Assembly (NCBI RefSeq): GCF_902784195.1
Contig: NZ_CACZTX010000006.1
Span: forward strand, 186,001-250,000
Source: an uncultured Methanobrevibacter sp.
Lineage (GTDB): Archaea > Methanobacteriota > Methanobacteria > Methanobacteriales > Methanobacteriaceae
Direction: 5' to 3'
DNA length: 64,000 nucleotides
The stretch's first letter is position 1. Each line of letters opens with the position of its first letter. Positions 48,101 through 58,200 of the stretch are shown here, piece after piece. The notes below the pieces were generated by a model. The model did no database searches. It was not told the origin of the DNA and saw nothing but the letters and a program-made list of their open reading frames with translations. Position numbers and translations under genes: made by a program.

Positions 48101-49018
48101 GTCTGCACTTCCATTTGCTGTATTTCCTTCAAATATGGAATTGTAGATTCTGACGAATCCCTTGTCATTGTATATTGCTCCACCGCTTGCAGGATATGTT
48201 TTCTGAGCATAGTAATAGATATAATCCTTTACAGAGTTGTTCTTGAATGTGGTATATACAAAGTTTACAGCACTTTGGTTAATGTAAACCGCTCCTCCAT
48301 AGTAGGAATTGCCTCTTGTGAATGTCAGGTTTACAAAGTTTACAAGAGGACTTACAGCAATATATGCGAGTGGAGGTGTGATGAAGAATATTCCATTGCC
48401 GTATCCGTTTCCTTCACCATCAATGATTGTATTCAATGCGCTTTGGCCAATCAGATTAAGATTTTTGCTTATTGTCATCCGTCCTGAAATGGTATATGTT
48501 CCATCTGCCAAAAAGATGTTTGATTTGGAGTTAGTGTCATTTATGAAATAATTATAAGCACTGGAAATTGTTTTGAATGGGTTTGATTGGGTTCCTAACT
48601 CCTCATCTCCATCATAACTTGAGTTTACGAAAATAGTGTTTGAATCGGATACGTTAAAGTCATATGTAAGCATTTCAGACTTTAGATTGATGTAATCTGA
48701 ATAGTCTGTGTAGATGTCACCTTGACTCTGGGAATTGCTTTCATCAAGAATCTCATCATCAATACTTCCAAGACTATTCTCATTTGAATCAGAGCCTGAA
48801 TTTGTTTCTGTATCATCATTTTCATCTATTTCAATTGAATGAAGTGTTTCATCATCAATTGAATCAGAATTTATCTCATTTAGTTCAGTGCTTGTTTGGT
48901 AATTAATTTCATTATTCTCATTTAGGATAATTGAATCATCTGCAGCTGCAAAGCTTGCAGGAATCATCAATAAAAGCATGATAATTAATGAAATTAAAAT
49001 GCAGTGCTTAATTTCCAT
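45104..49018 (-). CDS. Adhesin-like protein with papain-family cysteine protease domain
   Basis: A secreted protein of 1304 residues. In order: signal peptide (about 1-25); acidic Ser/Asp/Glu linker to about 125; parallel beta-helix repeats (about 135-460, GGAIYNxxG units); a C1A protease domain from about 485 (SYDLRDYGLVTPIRNQG, GSGSCWAF with the catalytic Cys near 500, NHAVTLIGWDD with His near 638, KNSWG with Asn near 669); a lectin-like region (about 700-860); a CARDB/DUF11-like domain (about 900-1000); Ig-like repeats; and a lysine-rich end. The catalytic triad is complete, so an active surface protease is plausible. The leader TTGGGGTTAA resembles that of the gene at 61503. First of three adhesin-like genes in tandem. 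Confidence 0.9.
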   Translation of the reverse strand: MEIKHCILISLIIMLLLMIPASFAAADDSIILNENNEINYQTSTELNEINSDSIDDETLHSIEIDENDDTETNSGSDSNENSLGSIDDEILDESNSQSQGDIYTDYSDYINLKSEMLTYDFNVSDSNTIFVNSSYDGDEELGTQSNPFKTISSAYNYFINDTNSKSNIFLADGTYTISGRMTISKNLNLIGQSALNTIIDGEGNGYGNGIFFITPPLAYIAVSPLVNFVNLTFTRGNSYYGGAVYINQSAVNFVYTTFKNNSVKDYIYYYAQKTYPASGGAIYNDKGFVRIYNSIFEGNTANGSADAYAGAIINDMGEMTILNSNFINNSVNGTYGSGGAIYDYSGILVVYNTTIANNTVNSNYSMGGGICNWASHNVFIINSTIEGNMLNGDYTFGSAISNKANLLEIHNVTVSSNQANGISDDNGTFFNLNGNVNMANVNFNNNYVKTVRDDLLLCLEDQIIVSKAFDDGLLTDLPSSYDLRDYGLVTPIRNQGGSGSCWAFTTIAALESYLLKYENISYDLSENNMKNLMGLYGLNGTDWKDGGNQYMSLAYLLRWSGPVEESDDPFSDWDTSSPTKLNLTKHVQDVLLIPVRLSYKDLDQIKYAIMTYGALYTSMQADDSFQYEPDYYHDVIDTSNHAVTLIGWDDNYKKENFAITPPGDGAFIIKNSWGTDHGYDGYWYISYYDKAFAGFGLDTISAMAIANVENITNYKNIYQYDILGNTFESLGFNSHTAWLANQFLAKNNNPLTAFGLYTFGDSEYLVNITVNGISKYIQEGLIKGAGYHTIKLDEYVELAKNDIFKIAVKLTTPDSCYPIAIESKREGYSSGASANPNESFISMDGINWIDLVDYKNLYEDGLKVIKFYQYAQDYDLKEANVCLKAYTSGVSDICLSIKSNSSTYKVGDLIDLVITVSNEGDLVNDLNISMDLDDSIIIKSFQIIKGSFNQNTKVWHLGSLGEGESSVLKLSLSLNRAKAVLPIAFSFDYAGFKPSNITNSNVLNLYYEGNTKFQDIENKAILSKSNEGVIITLLDQNLNPVVGKEITVSLIESDNNLSFSPAKLLLDENGTAKFSLNLVEGNYMFMASFIGDSYYKSSNETFTVNVTKRNSPHIIVEETLIKGDEFKVVLIDDNYNALPNKAIKFIVSLNDKVVLTKTATTNANGEAKLTGLSKLSNGNYIVKIVFGDDYYKDSSLTKKITIKRTVAKKIVKKATKLYVPKKTFKAKKKVKKLTATLKNGKKVIKGRKIVFIINKKKYTAKTNKKGVATVKIKLSKKKTYKVTVKFAGDKYYKASKRTSKVVIK

Positions 49019-49041
49019 AATTTAACCCCAATCTTTCTTTA

Positions 49042-49150
49042 ATTAATTTTTAAATTTTAATTTTCAATCCCAATATTCATAATTTATTAAATTAATTTTT
49101 AAATTTTAACTTTTCAATCTCAATATTCATAATTTATTAAATTAATTTTT
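49042..49150. repeat. Tandem ~50-bp repeat upstream of the protease-adhesin gene
   Basis: A unit starting ATTAATTTTTAAATTTTAA and containing CAATATTCATAATTTATTAA begins at 49042 and 49091, with a partial third copy at 49141. The copies differ by about two positions. They lie in the promoter region, so copy number might affect expression. Confidence 0.75.
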
Positions 49151-49166
49151 AAAAAATTTCAAAATT

Positions 49167-52028
49167 CTATTTTATTACAACCTTTCCTTTTTTGCTGATT
49201 TTCTTAAATGTATTGTCTCCTGCAAATTTAACTGTAAACTTGTAGGTTTTCCTTTTGGATAACTTGACTTTCACTTTTGCAATCCCTTTCTTATTGGTTT
49301 TTGCAGTGTACTTTTTGCCATTTACAGTAAAAGTGAGCTTTTTACCCTTAATGGCCTTCTTATTTGTGGCCTTAAGGGTAGCATACAAGTATTTGATCTT
49401 TTTACTTCTCTTGTATGTTTTCTTAGGTATAGTCAATTTGACTTTCTGTGGATTGACCTTTACTTTCGCTACAGCAAAACTACCATTGTACTTTTCATCT
49501 CCAAGGAATGAAACTACAACAGGATAGGTTCCTTTCTTGCTTAGAGCGATTTTTACGCTTGCTACACCTTTAGCATTTGTAGTGCGTTTGTAGATCTTGC
49601 CATTGAATGAAATCAATACCGCTTTATTTGCTAAAAGATTTCCTTTGCTGTCCTTTAAGCTAATTGAAAATGCTTTTCCTGCTTTCTTGCCATTGATTTT
49701 GGTATTTACAGTAGTGGTTTTCATAGCTTTAGCTACAATGCTTGTAGCTACCATAACAGTTGACCCGCCACTAGAACCATTAATATTGATATTTCCACCT
49801 TGAGGGATATTGATTCCAGATTCCCCCTCAATTGAAGTGACATTGAATTTAAATTGCTTAAGTCCATCGAATGAAGAGACATTTTCTATATTGATTGGAT
49901 TGCTGGTTGCCAAGATTCCCCTTTCAGAATTTATCATGAGCAAGTCAACGGTCTCTCCAACAACATTCTCATTAATCTTTTCTACAGCGATTCCACTGAT
50001 ATTGATAGCTGGAACCTCTATTTCCAATGGATTTGTAGAATTCTTAGCATTGACTAAAACTATAGTGTCTCCATTATCCACTATGAACTTGATGTTTGAA
50101 ATTTCGAATGAATCCACATCAAAACTGTTTTTATCAACAACAAATATTGGATTTCCGCCTGCAGATTTGATTGCTGTTGCATTGTTTCCGATTATTGTCA
50201 AATTCTTGTTTATGATTATATTTGAGATGTTTTCACAATTGCAATTGCTTAAATCGATTATGTCGCCATCTTCTGCATTGTCAATGATTTTTTGAAGTTT
50301 TTCTGCACTTATATTAGATATGATTGAATTTGTATTGAATTCCAAGCTTTGATTGTCTATTCTTAAACTAATTAGATTTTCCTTTGAGGATGAGCTTAAT
50401 AAGACACTGGCCATATTATTTTCCAATAATCCATTGGTTTGATTCAATTCTCCATTATTGCTTGCAATCTTAAATTCCTTTTCAAATGGATAATAATTGG
50501 CGTTTTCAATTAAGCTTCCATCATTATAATGGTTTAAGAGAACCTTGATGTCATAGTAATTTAATTTCTTATCGAAATTGGCTATATTATAATCATTTGC
50601 CAAATTTTCTTCAAGATTGTCCAATAGCTCTACAGACAAGCCCATAACAACCCATCTGTTAATGTTGATCTTATCCAACTTTTGAGGATTGTTTGTTCCC
50701 CACCAATTGTCTTCCAAATAGATTTTTCCGCCGTTTGGATAGTAAACTGTTGTATCCTTATAGATTGCCATGCCTTTCTCAGTATCCTTATTGTTGAAGA
50801 TGAAAGAGTTGCTGATGTTCAAGTCAACATTTCTATCAAGAATAGCTCCTCCTCCACGTGTATTGATAGCGCTGTTGTTTACAAACTGGCTATTTCTAAT
50901 GATGACATTTCCTACCCTGCCATCTGTTTTTCCAATGAGGTTAATTGCCCCGCCTCCATAATTTGAGACTGTTCCTGTAGCAACGTTCTTAATGAAACTG
51001 ACATTGTTCATTGGGAAATTGCCCTCAGTGTTTTGCATAAAGATCGCTCCTCCAGAGAGTGCCTTGTTGCCTATGAATACTGTGTTTTCAATTGACTTGA
51101 ATCCGTCAACATACTGCATATAGATAGCTCCACCACCGAAGGTGTTTCCTTTTGCAGTGTTGTTTATGAATTCACATCCGGAAATGTTCAAGCTTGGAGG
51201 ATAGGATAAGCTAGTATAATAGCCGTCACAATAGATAACTCCACCGTTTCCTCCACTGTCTGTAGGAATGACCTGATTGTTTGTAAAACTTGAATTGGCT
51301 ATATTCAAATTCCCTACAGAGTAGATTACTCCACCATTTCCATTCTTTACAATGCATCCTGAAACATCAAGGTTTTCTATGGTCAAATTGCCCATATTTG
51401 TAAATGCACCTCCAGATGCCCCTGTATTGACACCATCAATTATCTTCAGGTTTCTTATAGTCAAGTTGGAATTGTAAATGGAGAATATTCCACCTGTATA
51501 TCCAACACCATCAAAGGTTGTCTTGTCGATTCCAGCGCCTTCTATGGTAAGATATGTGTCATCCAAGTCAATGCCAAAAACCACATATGATCCTTCGCCA
51601 ACGGAAATCTTATGAGGTCCATTTTCAGACACTGCCAATTGAATAGCCCTTTCTATAGTATTGACTGGATTTTCTTGGGAACCGTCATTGTCATCATTTC
51701 CATCTTTGGAAACATATATTGAATCTGAACCTTCCTTAATCAAATCATCATTATTGGAACTTGAATCTGAACCCTCCTTAATCAAATCATCATTATTGGA
51801 ACTTGAATCTGAAACTTCATTGGATTCAGACAAGCTTTCATCACTAATCATTTCAGAACTTGATTGGGAATCGTCAATAATCTCCAAATCAGAACTGGAA
51901 CTTAAACTCAAATCAGCGCTGCTATCTTCAACGACATCTGACGAATCAGCTGCACTGACTGAATTGAATCCTAAAATTATCATGAAAAGAAGTGATAATA
52001 GGATTAAAAATTTCTTATCTAATTTCAA
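49167..52028 (-). CDS. Adhesin-like protein (beta-helix plus Ig-like repeats)
   Basis: A secreted protein of 953 residues. Signal peptide (KKFLILLSLLFMIILGFNSVSA), an acidic serine-rich linker to about 105, the cap YVSKDGNDDNDGSQENP, beta-helix coils to about 430 ending in the DNWWGTNNPQ motif, a further helix-like region, then two Ig-like domains with a lysine-rich end. The last 200 or so residues are nearly identical to those of the giant adhesin at 52231. The start codon is TTG, five bases after GAGGTG, the same leader as the giant adhesin. Presumed cell-surface attachment protein; no sorting motif is seen. Confidence 0.87.
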   Translation of the reverse strand: MKLDKKFLILLSLLFMIILGFNSVSAADSSDVVEDSSADLSLSSSSDLEIIDDSQSSSEMISDESLSESNEVSDSSSNNDDLIKEGSDSSSNNDDLIKEGSDSIYVSKDGNDDNDGSQENPVNTIERAIQLAVSENGPHKISVGEGSYVVFGIDLDDTYLTIEGAGIDKTTFDGVGYTGGIFSIYNSNLTIRNLKIIDGVNTGASGGAFTNMGNLTIENLDVSGCIVKNGNGGVIYSVGNLNIANSSFTNNQVIPTDSGGNGGVIYCDGYYTSLSYPPSLNISGCEFINNTAKGNTFGGGAIYMQYVDGFKSIENTVFIGNKALSGGAIFMQNTEGNFPMNNVSFIKNVATGTVSNYGGGAINLIGKTDGRVGNVIIRNSQFVNNSAINTRGGGAILDRNVDLNISNSFIFNNKDTEKGMAIYKDTTVYYPNGGKIYLEDNWWGTNNPQKLDKININRWVVMGLSVELLDNLEENLANDYNIANFDKKLNYYDIKVLLNHYNDGSLIENANYYPFEKEFKIASNNGELNQTNGLLENNMASVLLSSSSKENLISLRIDNQSLEFNTNSIISNISAEKLQKIIDNAEDGDIIDLSNCNCENISNIIINKNLTIIGNNATAIKSAGGNPIFVVDKNSFDVDSFEISNIKFIVDNGDTIVLVNAKNSTNPLEIEVPAINISGIAVEKINENVVGETVDLLMINSERGILATSNPINIENVSSFDGLKQFKFNVTSIEGESGINIPQGGNININGSSGGSTVMVATSIVAKAMKTTTVNTKINGKKAGKAFSISLKDSKGNLLANKAVLISFNGKIYKRTTNAKGVASVKIALSKKGTYPVVVSFLGDEKYNGSFAVAKVKVNPQKVKLTIPKKTYKRSKKIKYLYATLKATNKKAIKGKKLTFTVNGKKYTAKTNKKGIAKVKVKLSKRKTYKFTVKFAGDNTFKKISKKGKVVIK
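51727..51810 (-). repeat. Two 42-bp tandem repeats in an adhesin linker
   Basis: Two consecutive 42-base units, differing at one base, encode SDSSSNNDDLIKEG twice in the acidic linker after the signal peptide. It is a slippage-prone length-variable site. Confidence 0.8.
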
Positions 52029-52180
52029 ACTTACACCTCATTAAAGAATTTAACAATTTTCATATCTAATTAAATTTTAAAATTCAAGCATCATTCAATA
52101 CTAAAATTTTAAAATTCAATCTTAATCATTTAATTAACTTGTCATACTCTCAAAATTACATGTTAAAAAAAATAAAATAT

Positions 52181-52220
52181 AAGAATAGATAAAATAGCTT
52201 AAAAACCATTATCTATTCTT
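52181..52220 (-). terminator. Terminator of the giant adhesin gene
   Basis: A 12-bp perfect stem (AAGAATAGATAA/TTATCTATTCTT) with a 16-base loop lies 11 bases after the stop, followed on the minus strand by T-rich sequence. Confidence 0.65.
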
Positions 52221-52230
52221 TTTCAATTGT

Positions 52231-55200
52231 TTATTTTATTTTGACTTTTCCTTTTTTGCTGATTTTCTTGAAGGTATTGTCTCCTAAGAATTTTACAGTG
52301 AACTTGTAAGTTTTCCTCTTGGATAACTTGACTTTCACTTTTGCAACACCTTTCTTATTGGTTTTTGCAGTGTATTTCTTCTTATTGATAATGAAGACAA
52401 GCTTTTTACCTTTAATGGCTTTCTTGTTAGTAGCCTTAAGGGTAGCGTACAAGTATTTGGTTTTCTTGCTTCTTTTGTATGTTTTCTTAGCTACAGTCAA
52501 TTTGACCTTTTGTGGGTTGACTTTAACTTTAGCTACAACAAAGCTTCCGTTGTATTTTTCATCTCCAAGGAATGAAACTACAACTGGGTAAGTTCCTTTC
52601 TTAGTAAGTGCAATCTTAATGGTTGCAACACCTTTAGCATTGGTGGTGCGTTTGTAGATCTTGCCGTTGAAGGAAATCAATACTTGTTTTCCAGCTAAGA
52701 CATTTCCTTTACTGTCTTTTAAGGTAATTGAGTAGTTCTTACCAGCTTTCTTACCGTTAATCTTGGTATTGACAGTAGTGGTTTTCATAGCTTTTGCTAC
52801 AATGCTTGTAGCTACCTTAGGAGTTGTTCCTCCACTTGAGCCGTTGGTATTGATGTTTCCGCCTTGTGGAATGTTGATTCCATTTCCATCATTTAATCCT
52901 GCTATTTCAAAGTCAAATGCTTTAGCACCTTCTGGTAAATTATTGTCCTTGATGTTTATTGGGTTGGAAGGAGCAAGAACTGCCCTTTCTGATTCAAGTT
53001 CGAATAATGTAATTGAAGATGGCACTACATTTTCATTTGCAGGGCTTACAGTATTGTTTGTAAGCTCAATAGCTGGGTTTACAATGGATAAATCATCAGT
53101 TCCATTTGTAGAGGTAGCTTTTACAAGCACATCACCATTATTTGCAATGAATTCAACACCACTGATGCTTACATTGCTTACATTGGATGCAATGTTGAAT
53201 ACAGGGTTTCCATCACCAGCAGTTGCAATTGATACATTGTCAGCAACAATAGCAATGTCTTTAGTGATATTGATTCCTGAAATGTCAACAAATTCCATAT
53301 TGCTTAAGTTCAATACTCCTCCTTCAGGAGTTTCATCAATGAGTTTTTGAAGGTCTTCTGAAGTTTTTGGAGCTTCCTTAACATTGACTTTTACAGTTGC
53401 GCTTGCAGGATTATAATTACTGTCTCCAGCAAAGCTGATTTCTGCATTATAGCTTCCTACAGGAACAGAGCTTAAGTCAATGCTTGCAATACCTGACTCA
53501 TCAGTGATTCCAGTTAAGTTAATTTCATCATTGACCTTTACAGTGATTGTTTTTCCTGCTACAGGAGAACCTTCACTGGTCAAGCTAACATTCAAGACAC
53601 CTTCACCAAAGTTGACAGTGATTTCATCCTCAAGAGATAAAATGGTATCCTTAGGAGTTAGAGCATTGAATTCAATGCCTACACTTGCATCAGAGGATTT
53701 CACGCTAATGCTGTTTTGACCTTCTGCTGCAGTGTAAGTGGATTGAGCCACTAAGCCAACGGTTTCTACAGCAGTCTTATCTAAACTGCCAGTTTCTGAT
53801 GCGAAATCTACAGTTAATTCCTGTGCCAATTTGGTGTCAAGCTCTTTGATTTCATTAGTAGTGCTGTCAAGATAGTGGTTGAAGTCTACAGCAATAGGAA
53901 CTTGAGCACCGGTTTGGACATTGGAAGTGTCTGCAACTACATTCATGATAATCCAATTTGATACATCCACTTCAGCGCAATCGATTTCATCATATCCGTA
54001 ATCGTCTTCGTAGGTACCGGATCCTGTTAAGGATTTAGGATTGTCATTGGTTCCCCACCAGTTGTATTGGGCATTTACGACATTGTCTTCTCCATCGTTG
54101 AAGATGAGTTTGCCAGTAGTGTTGGTGAGTAAGATACAGTAGTTTACAGTTGCCTTGTTACCGTTGTAGATTGCATCACCATTATAACTAGTTCCAGCAG
54201 AGTTGTTTACAAACATGGATTTTGTGATGGTTGCATCTCCATGGAATCCTATGTAAATAGCTCCACCATCTCTGTATGCATTGTTGTTGATGAATACTGA
54301 TTCGGTTACATCCAATTTGTTGGAAGCACGAATAGCTCCACCGTAGGATACAGTGTTAGTGTTGTTGATGAATTCAGAGCCTTTTACAGTGATGTTAGCA
54401 TCAGAACTGCCTATTACAATACCTTGTCTTGCCTTGTTGTTATAGAATTTGGAATTTTCTATAATTACGTTAGCTTTGCCGCTTGAGACATATATGATAC
54501 CATAATCGGAAGTGGATGCAGTAACTTCATTATCCTTGAATAGAGTGTTGTTTATGATAATGGTTGCATCGCCGGAAGTTTGGATTACATCTCCACCATT
54601 ATGGCCGGAAACTTCACTGTCCTTAATAGTTAAGTTGCCGTAGGTAGTGATTAAGTCTCCAGCTCCAGGATTGTTTACAATAGTTACATTGTCCAATACT
54701 GTTTCTTTTGCAAAGGAGTATACAGCTGCGCCGTATCCATGGTTTGCACCAGTGAGAACCACATTGATAAGTGAGAATTTGCTTGCATCAGAACTTACAT
54801 TGAATAATCTTCCTTGGCCTTCACCGTCAATTACAACATTGCCTTCACCGGTAATTGTTAAGTCTTTAGTGATTTGATATCCGTTACCTTTGTAGGTTCC
54901 TTCCTTAATTACGATTTGACCGGATCCGGTTTCAGCAGTTGCTATTTGAATAGCTTTTGCAATGCTTGCTACAGGAGCTTCTGCAGAACCGTTGTTTCTG
55001 TCAGATCCATCAGGAGAAACATAAACGATTCCAGTGTAAGGTTCAGGAATTTCTCCAACAAAGACTATGTCTTTAGTTGCTTGAGCGCATGTTGCAGTTA
55101 CTTTTGCATTTGCATCACTTGCAGTGAATACTGCATTTCCACTTTCACCATTATTGATTGTTAAGGTTTCAGGAATTACAGTACCGTTTTCTGCAGCAAA

Positions 55201-58200
55201 TGTTACAGTGTATGCTTCCTTAGGAATAACTCCACCAGCCAATTCTTCAATTTCACCAGCAGAGGTCATTACATGATTAAAGTCAACAGTTACTTTTACT
55301 TCGTCACCAGGAAGAACATCAGTAGCGTTTGCATCCACATTCATTATTACCCATTTGTCAATGGTAATGTTGGTACCGTTTACTAGACTTGTTGGATCAT
55401 TGGTTCCCCACCAGTTGTTGTTTGCAATAGCAATACCTTGTCCATATATAGCATCATAACCAGTTGAAGTTTTAGTTTCAAGATTATGCTCATTTACAAT
55501 GGAAGAATAAGAAACATATAAGGTAGCTTTGTCTACGAAAATAGCTGGTGCTTTACCTTCTGTTCCTTTATTGTTTTCTATAATGGAATTGGTAATGTTT
55601 AAAGTAGCTATAGGTTGGTTTGTAACTGATTCAATTTTTATAGCAGTACCTTGTGATTTAGCACTATTATTGACTAATATACAATTATTGATAGTAGCAG
55701 TACAATTATACAATTCTAAAACACCAGGACCATTAATTGCTGAGTTATCAGTGAAATTGGAATTTTCTATTGTAATCTTTTCAGCCATTAAGTATCCTGC
55801 ACCACCATTGTTTGCAACGTTGTTTACAAAGTTAGAATTGTTGATTTTTAAGTTAAGACCGTTTTCATAAGCTGAGTAGGTAATGCCTAAAGCTCCACCC
55901 CAACTTCCACCATTGTTGTTGGTGAAAACGGAATTGTTAATAATCAAATTACCTTTGGTGTATTCTGTAAAGATAGCTCCTCCACGACTGCTTGCTACTA
56001 AATTATCAAATTTACAGTTATTAATGATTATATTTATTAATAACAAACCTGAGCGAGAACCGCTAGCTTTAATGGCTGAACCATATCTTCCACCATTGTT
56101 GTTTGCAAATGCTATGTTATCAAATGATACTACACTGCTTAGAACTGTGAAAATGCAATTTGATTCTAATCCAGTACCATCAATCACTACATTTCCTTCA
56201 CCAGTGATGGACATTGCTCCAGTGCTATTGATTGTGATGTTGTTTTCATTATAGGTACCTTCCTTGATGATGATTTGACCGGATCCTGCTTGTGCAAGTT
56301 CAACTGCTTTTGCAATTGTTGCTACAGGAGCATCTTCTGCACCATTATTGGAATCAGAACCGTCTTTGGATACATAAATTATGCCTTCATAAGCATTGCT
56401 TACTACATTGACAGCTATAGGAACGGTTTGTGCTCCAGATTCGACATTCACAATGTCTTCTCCAGCAGCCACACCAGTGTATACAAACTTAGCTTGACCG
56501 TTTTCAGTGATAGCTTCAGCCTTATCCAAACTGCCAAGGGTAGCGGTAGCCTTTACATCCACTTCAGGAATGCTTTCAACCAATTCGCTTGTTGTGGTTC
56601 CATCAGTGTAATGATTGAAGTCGACAGTGATTTCCACTTCATCACCAAGGTTAATGCTCTCAGCAGTCAAGTTGCTGTTTACACCCATAATTACCCATTT
56701 TGATACATCAGGCATAGGGCAGTCTACATCTTCCTCTTCCCAATCGTCATAGTAGGAGTCAGCACCAACTAAGCTTACAGGACTGTTGTTGGTTCCCCAC
56801 CAGTTATAATTAGCGTTAGGTGCGTTATCTTCGTTGGCATTGAATAGGAGAACTTTTGAACTGCCTTCTTTTGCTAAGATTACTGAGTAATTGATGGTTA
56901 ATTTACCAGCTGAGGATATGGCATCCCCATTATAATCTGTTTGGTAATTTGCACAAGTGTTGTTTATGAATACAGATTTAGTGATATTTGCATCAGCATT
57001 TTTGCTAAGGAAAATTGCTCCACCTTCTCTACCTGCTTTGTTATTGGTGAATACGGAGTTTGCAATATTTACCTTGCCGTCTGAGTGGACCACTCCACCA
57101 GCACCAACAGTTGCTACATTATTGTCAAATAATGAATCCTTGATTACAAGATTATTGGTTCTGCTTGAATCATAGATTAAACCTTGTCTATCAATGTTAT
57201 TGGTAAAGTTAGATGACTCAATTGTAACACTGGAAGTGCCTGTTGCAAATATAAAGCCCATAGTACCGCTATCAGTTAAGTTAGCATTGTTGTTGTCAAA
57301 CACTGTATTGTTGATTATCAAGCTTGCGCTTGAAATGTAAATCATACCATCAGCACTGTGGTTAGCAATTACGGAATTGTCGATTTCCAAACTTCCGCCA
57401 TTTGCATAAATAACAGATACTGAAGAGTATCCGCCAGTAGCCTGGTTTTCATATAAGGTTACATTGTCCAACAATATATTTGCACCAGTTGAGTAAATTA
57501 CTGACCCATAGTTTCTGTTAGCCTTTGTAATGGCTATGTTCCTAAGGGTGAAGTTTTCTGTAGTGCTATTGACAGTGAAGATTCTAGCTTCATTGTTACC
57601 GTCAATGATCACATCACCGATACCGATAATTTCAAGATTTTTGATTATTTCAAAATTATTTTCAGTGTATGTGCCTGCATTGACGAATATCTTGCCTGTT
57701 CCAGCATCTCCAGTAGCTATTTCAATAGCTTTTGCAATAGTTGCTACAGGAGATTCTTCACTACCATCGTTTTCATCATTTCCATCTTTGGATACATAAA
57801 CGTCATGAGGAGCAACTGGAGCATTCACTACAATAGCGATAGGTACATTTGCAGCACCGGATGCGATGTTTGCAGTGTCTTCACCAGCAGCTGCAGCAGT
57901 GTATGTAAAGCTTGCCTGATTGTTTTCAGTTATTGCTTCAGCCTTATCCAAACTGCCTGTAGTAGCACTTGCAGTTACCTTAAGTTCAGGAATGGAATCT
58001 GCCAATTCGCTTACGGTAGTTCCGTCAGTGTAATGTTTAAAGTCAACAGTTATAGGTACAGTATCGCCTATTTCAATGTTTCCTGCACTAGCAGGTTCCA
58101 CATTCATGATAACCCAATTGTCTACACTAGCATCTGCCATTGCATCGTTAGGGTTGTCATTAGATCCCCACCAGTTGTAGTTTGCGTTAACTGTTTTGAC

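Noticed and set aside
55529-56703. Several antisense frames of 110-140 codons within the giant adhesin
   Set aside because: They are shadows of the repetitive adhesin modules and recur wherever the modules do.
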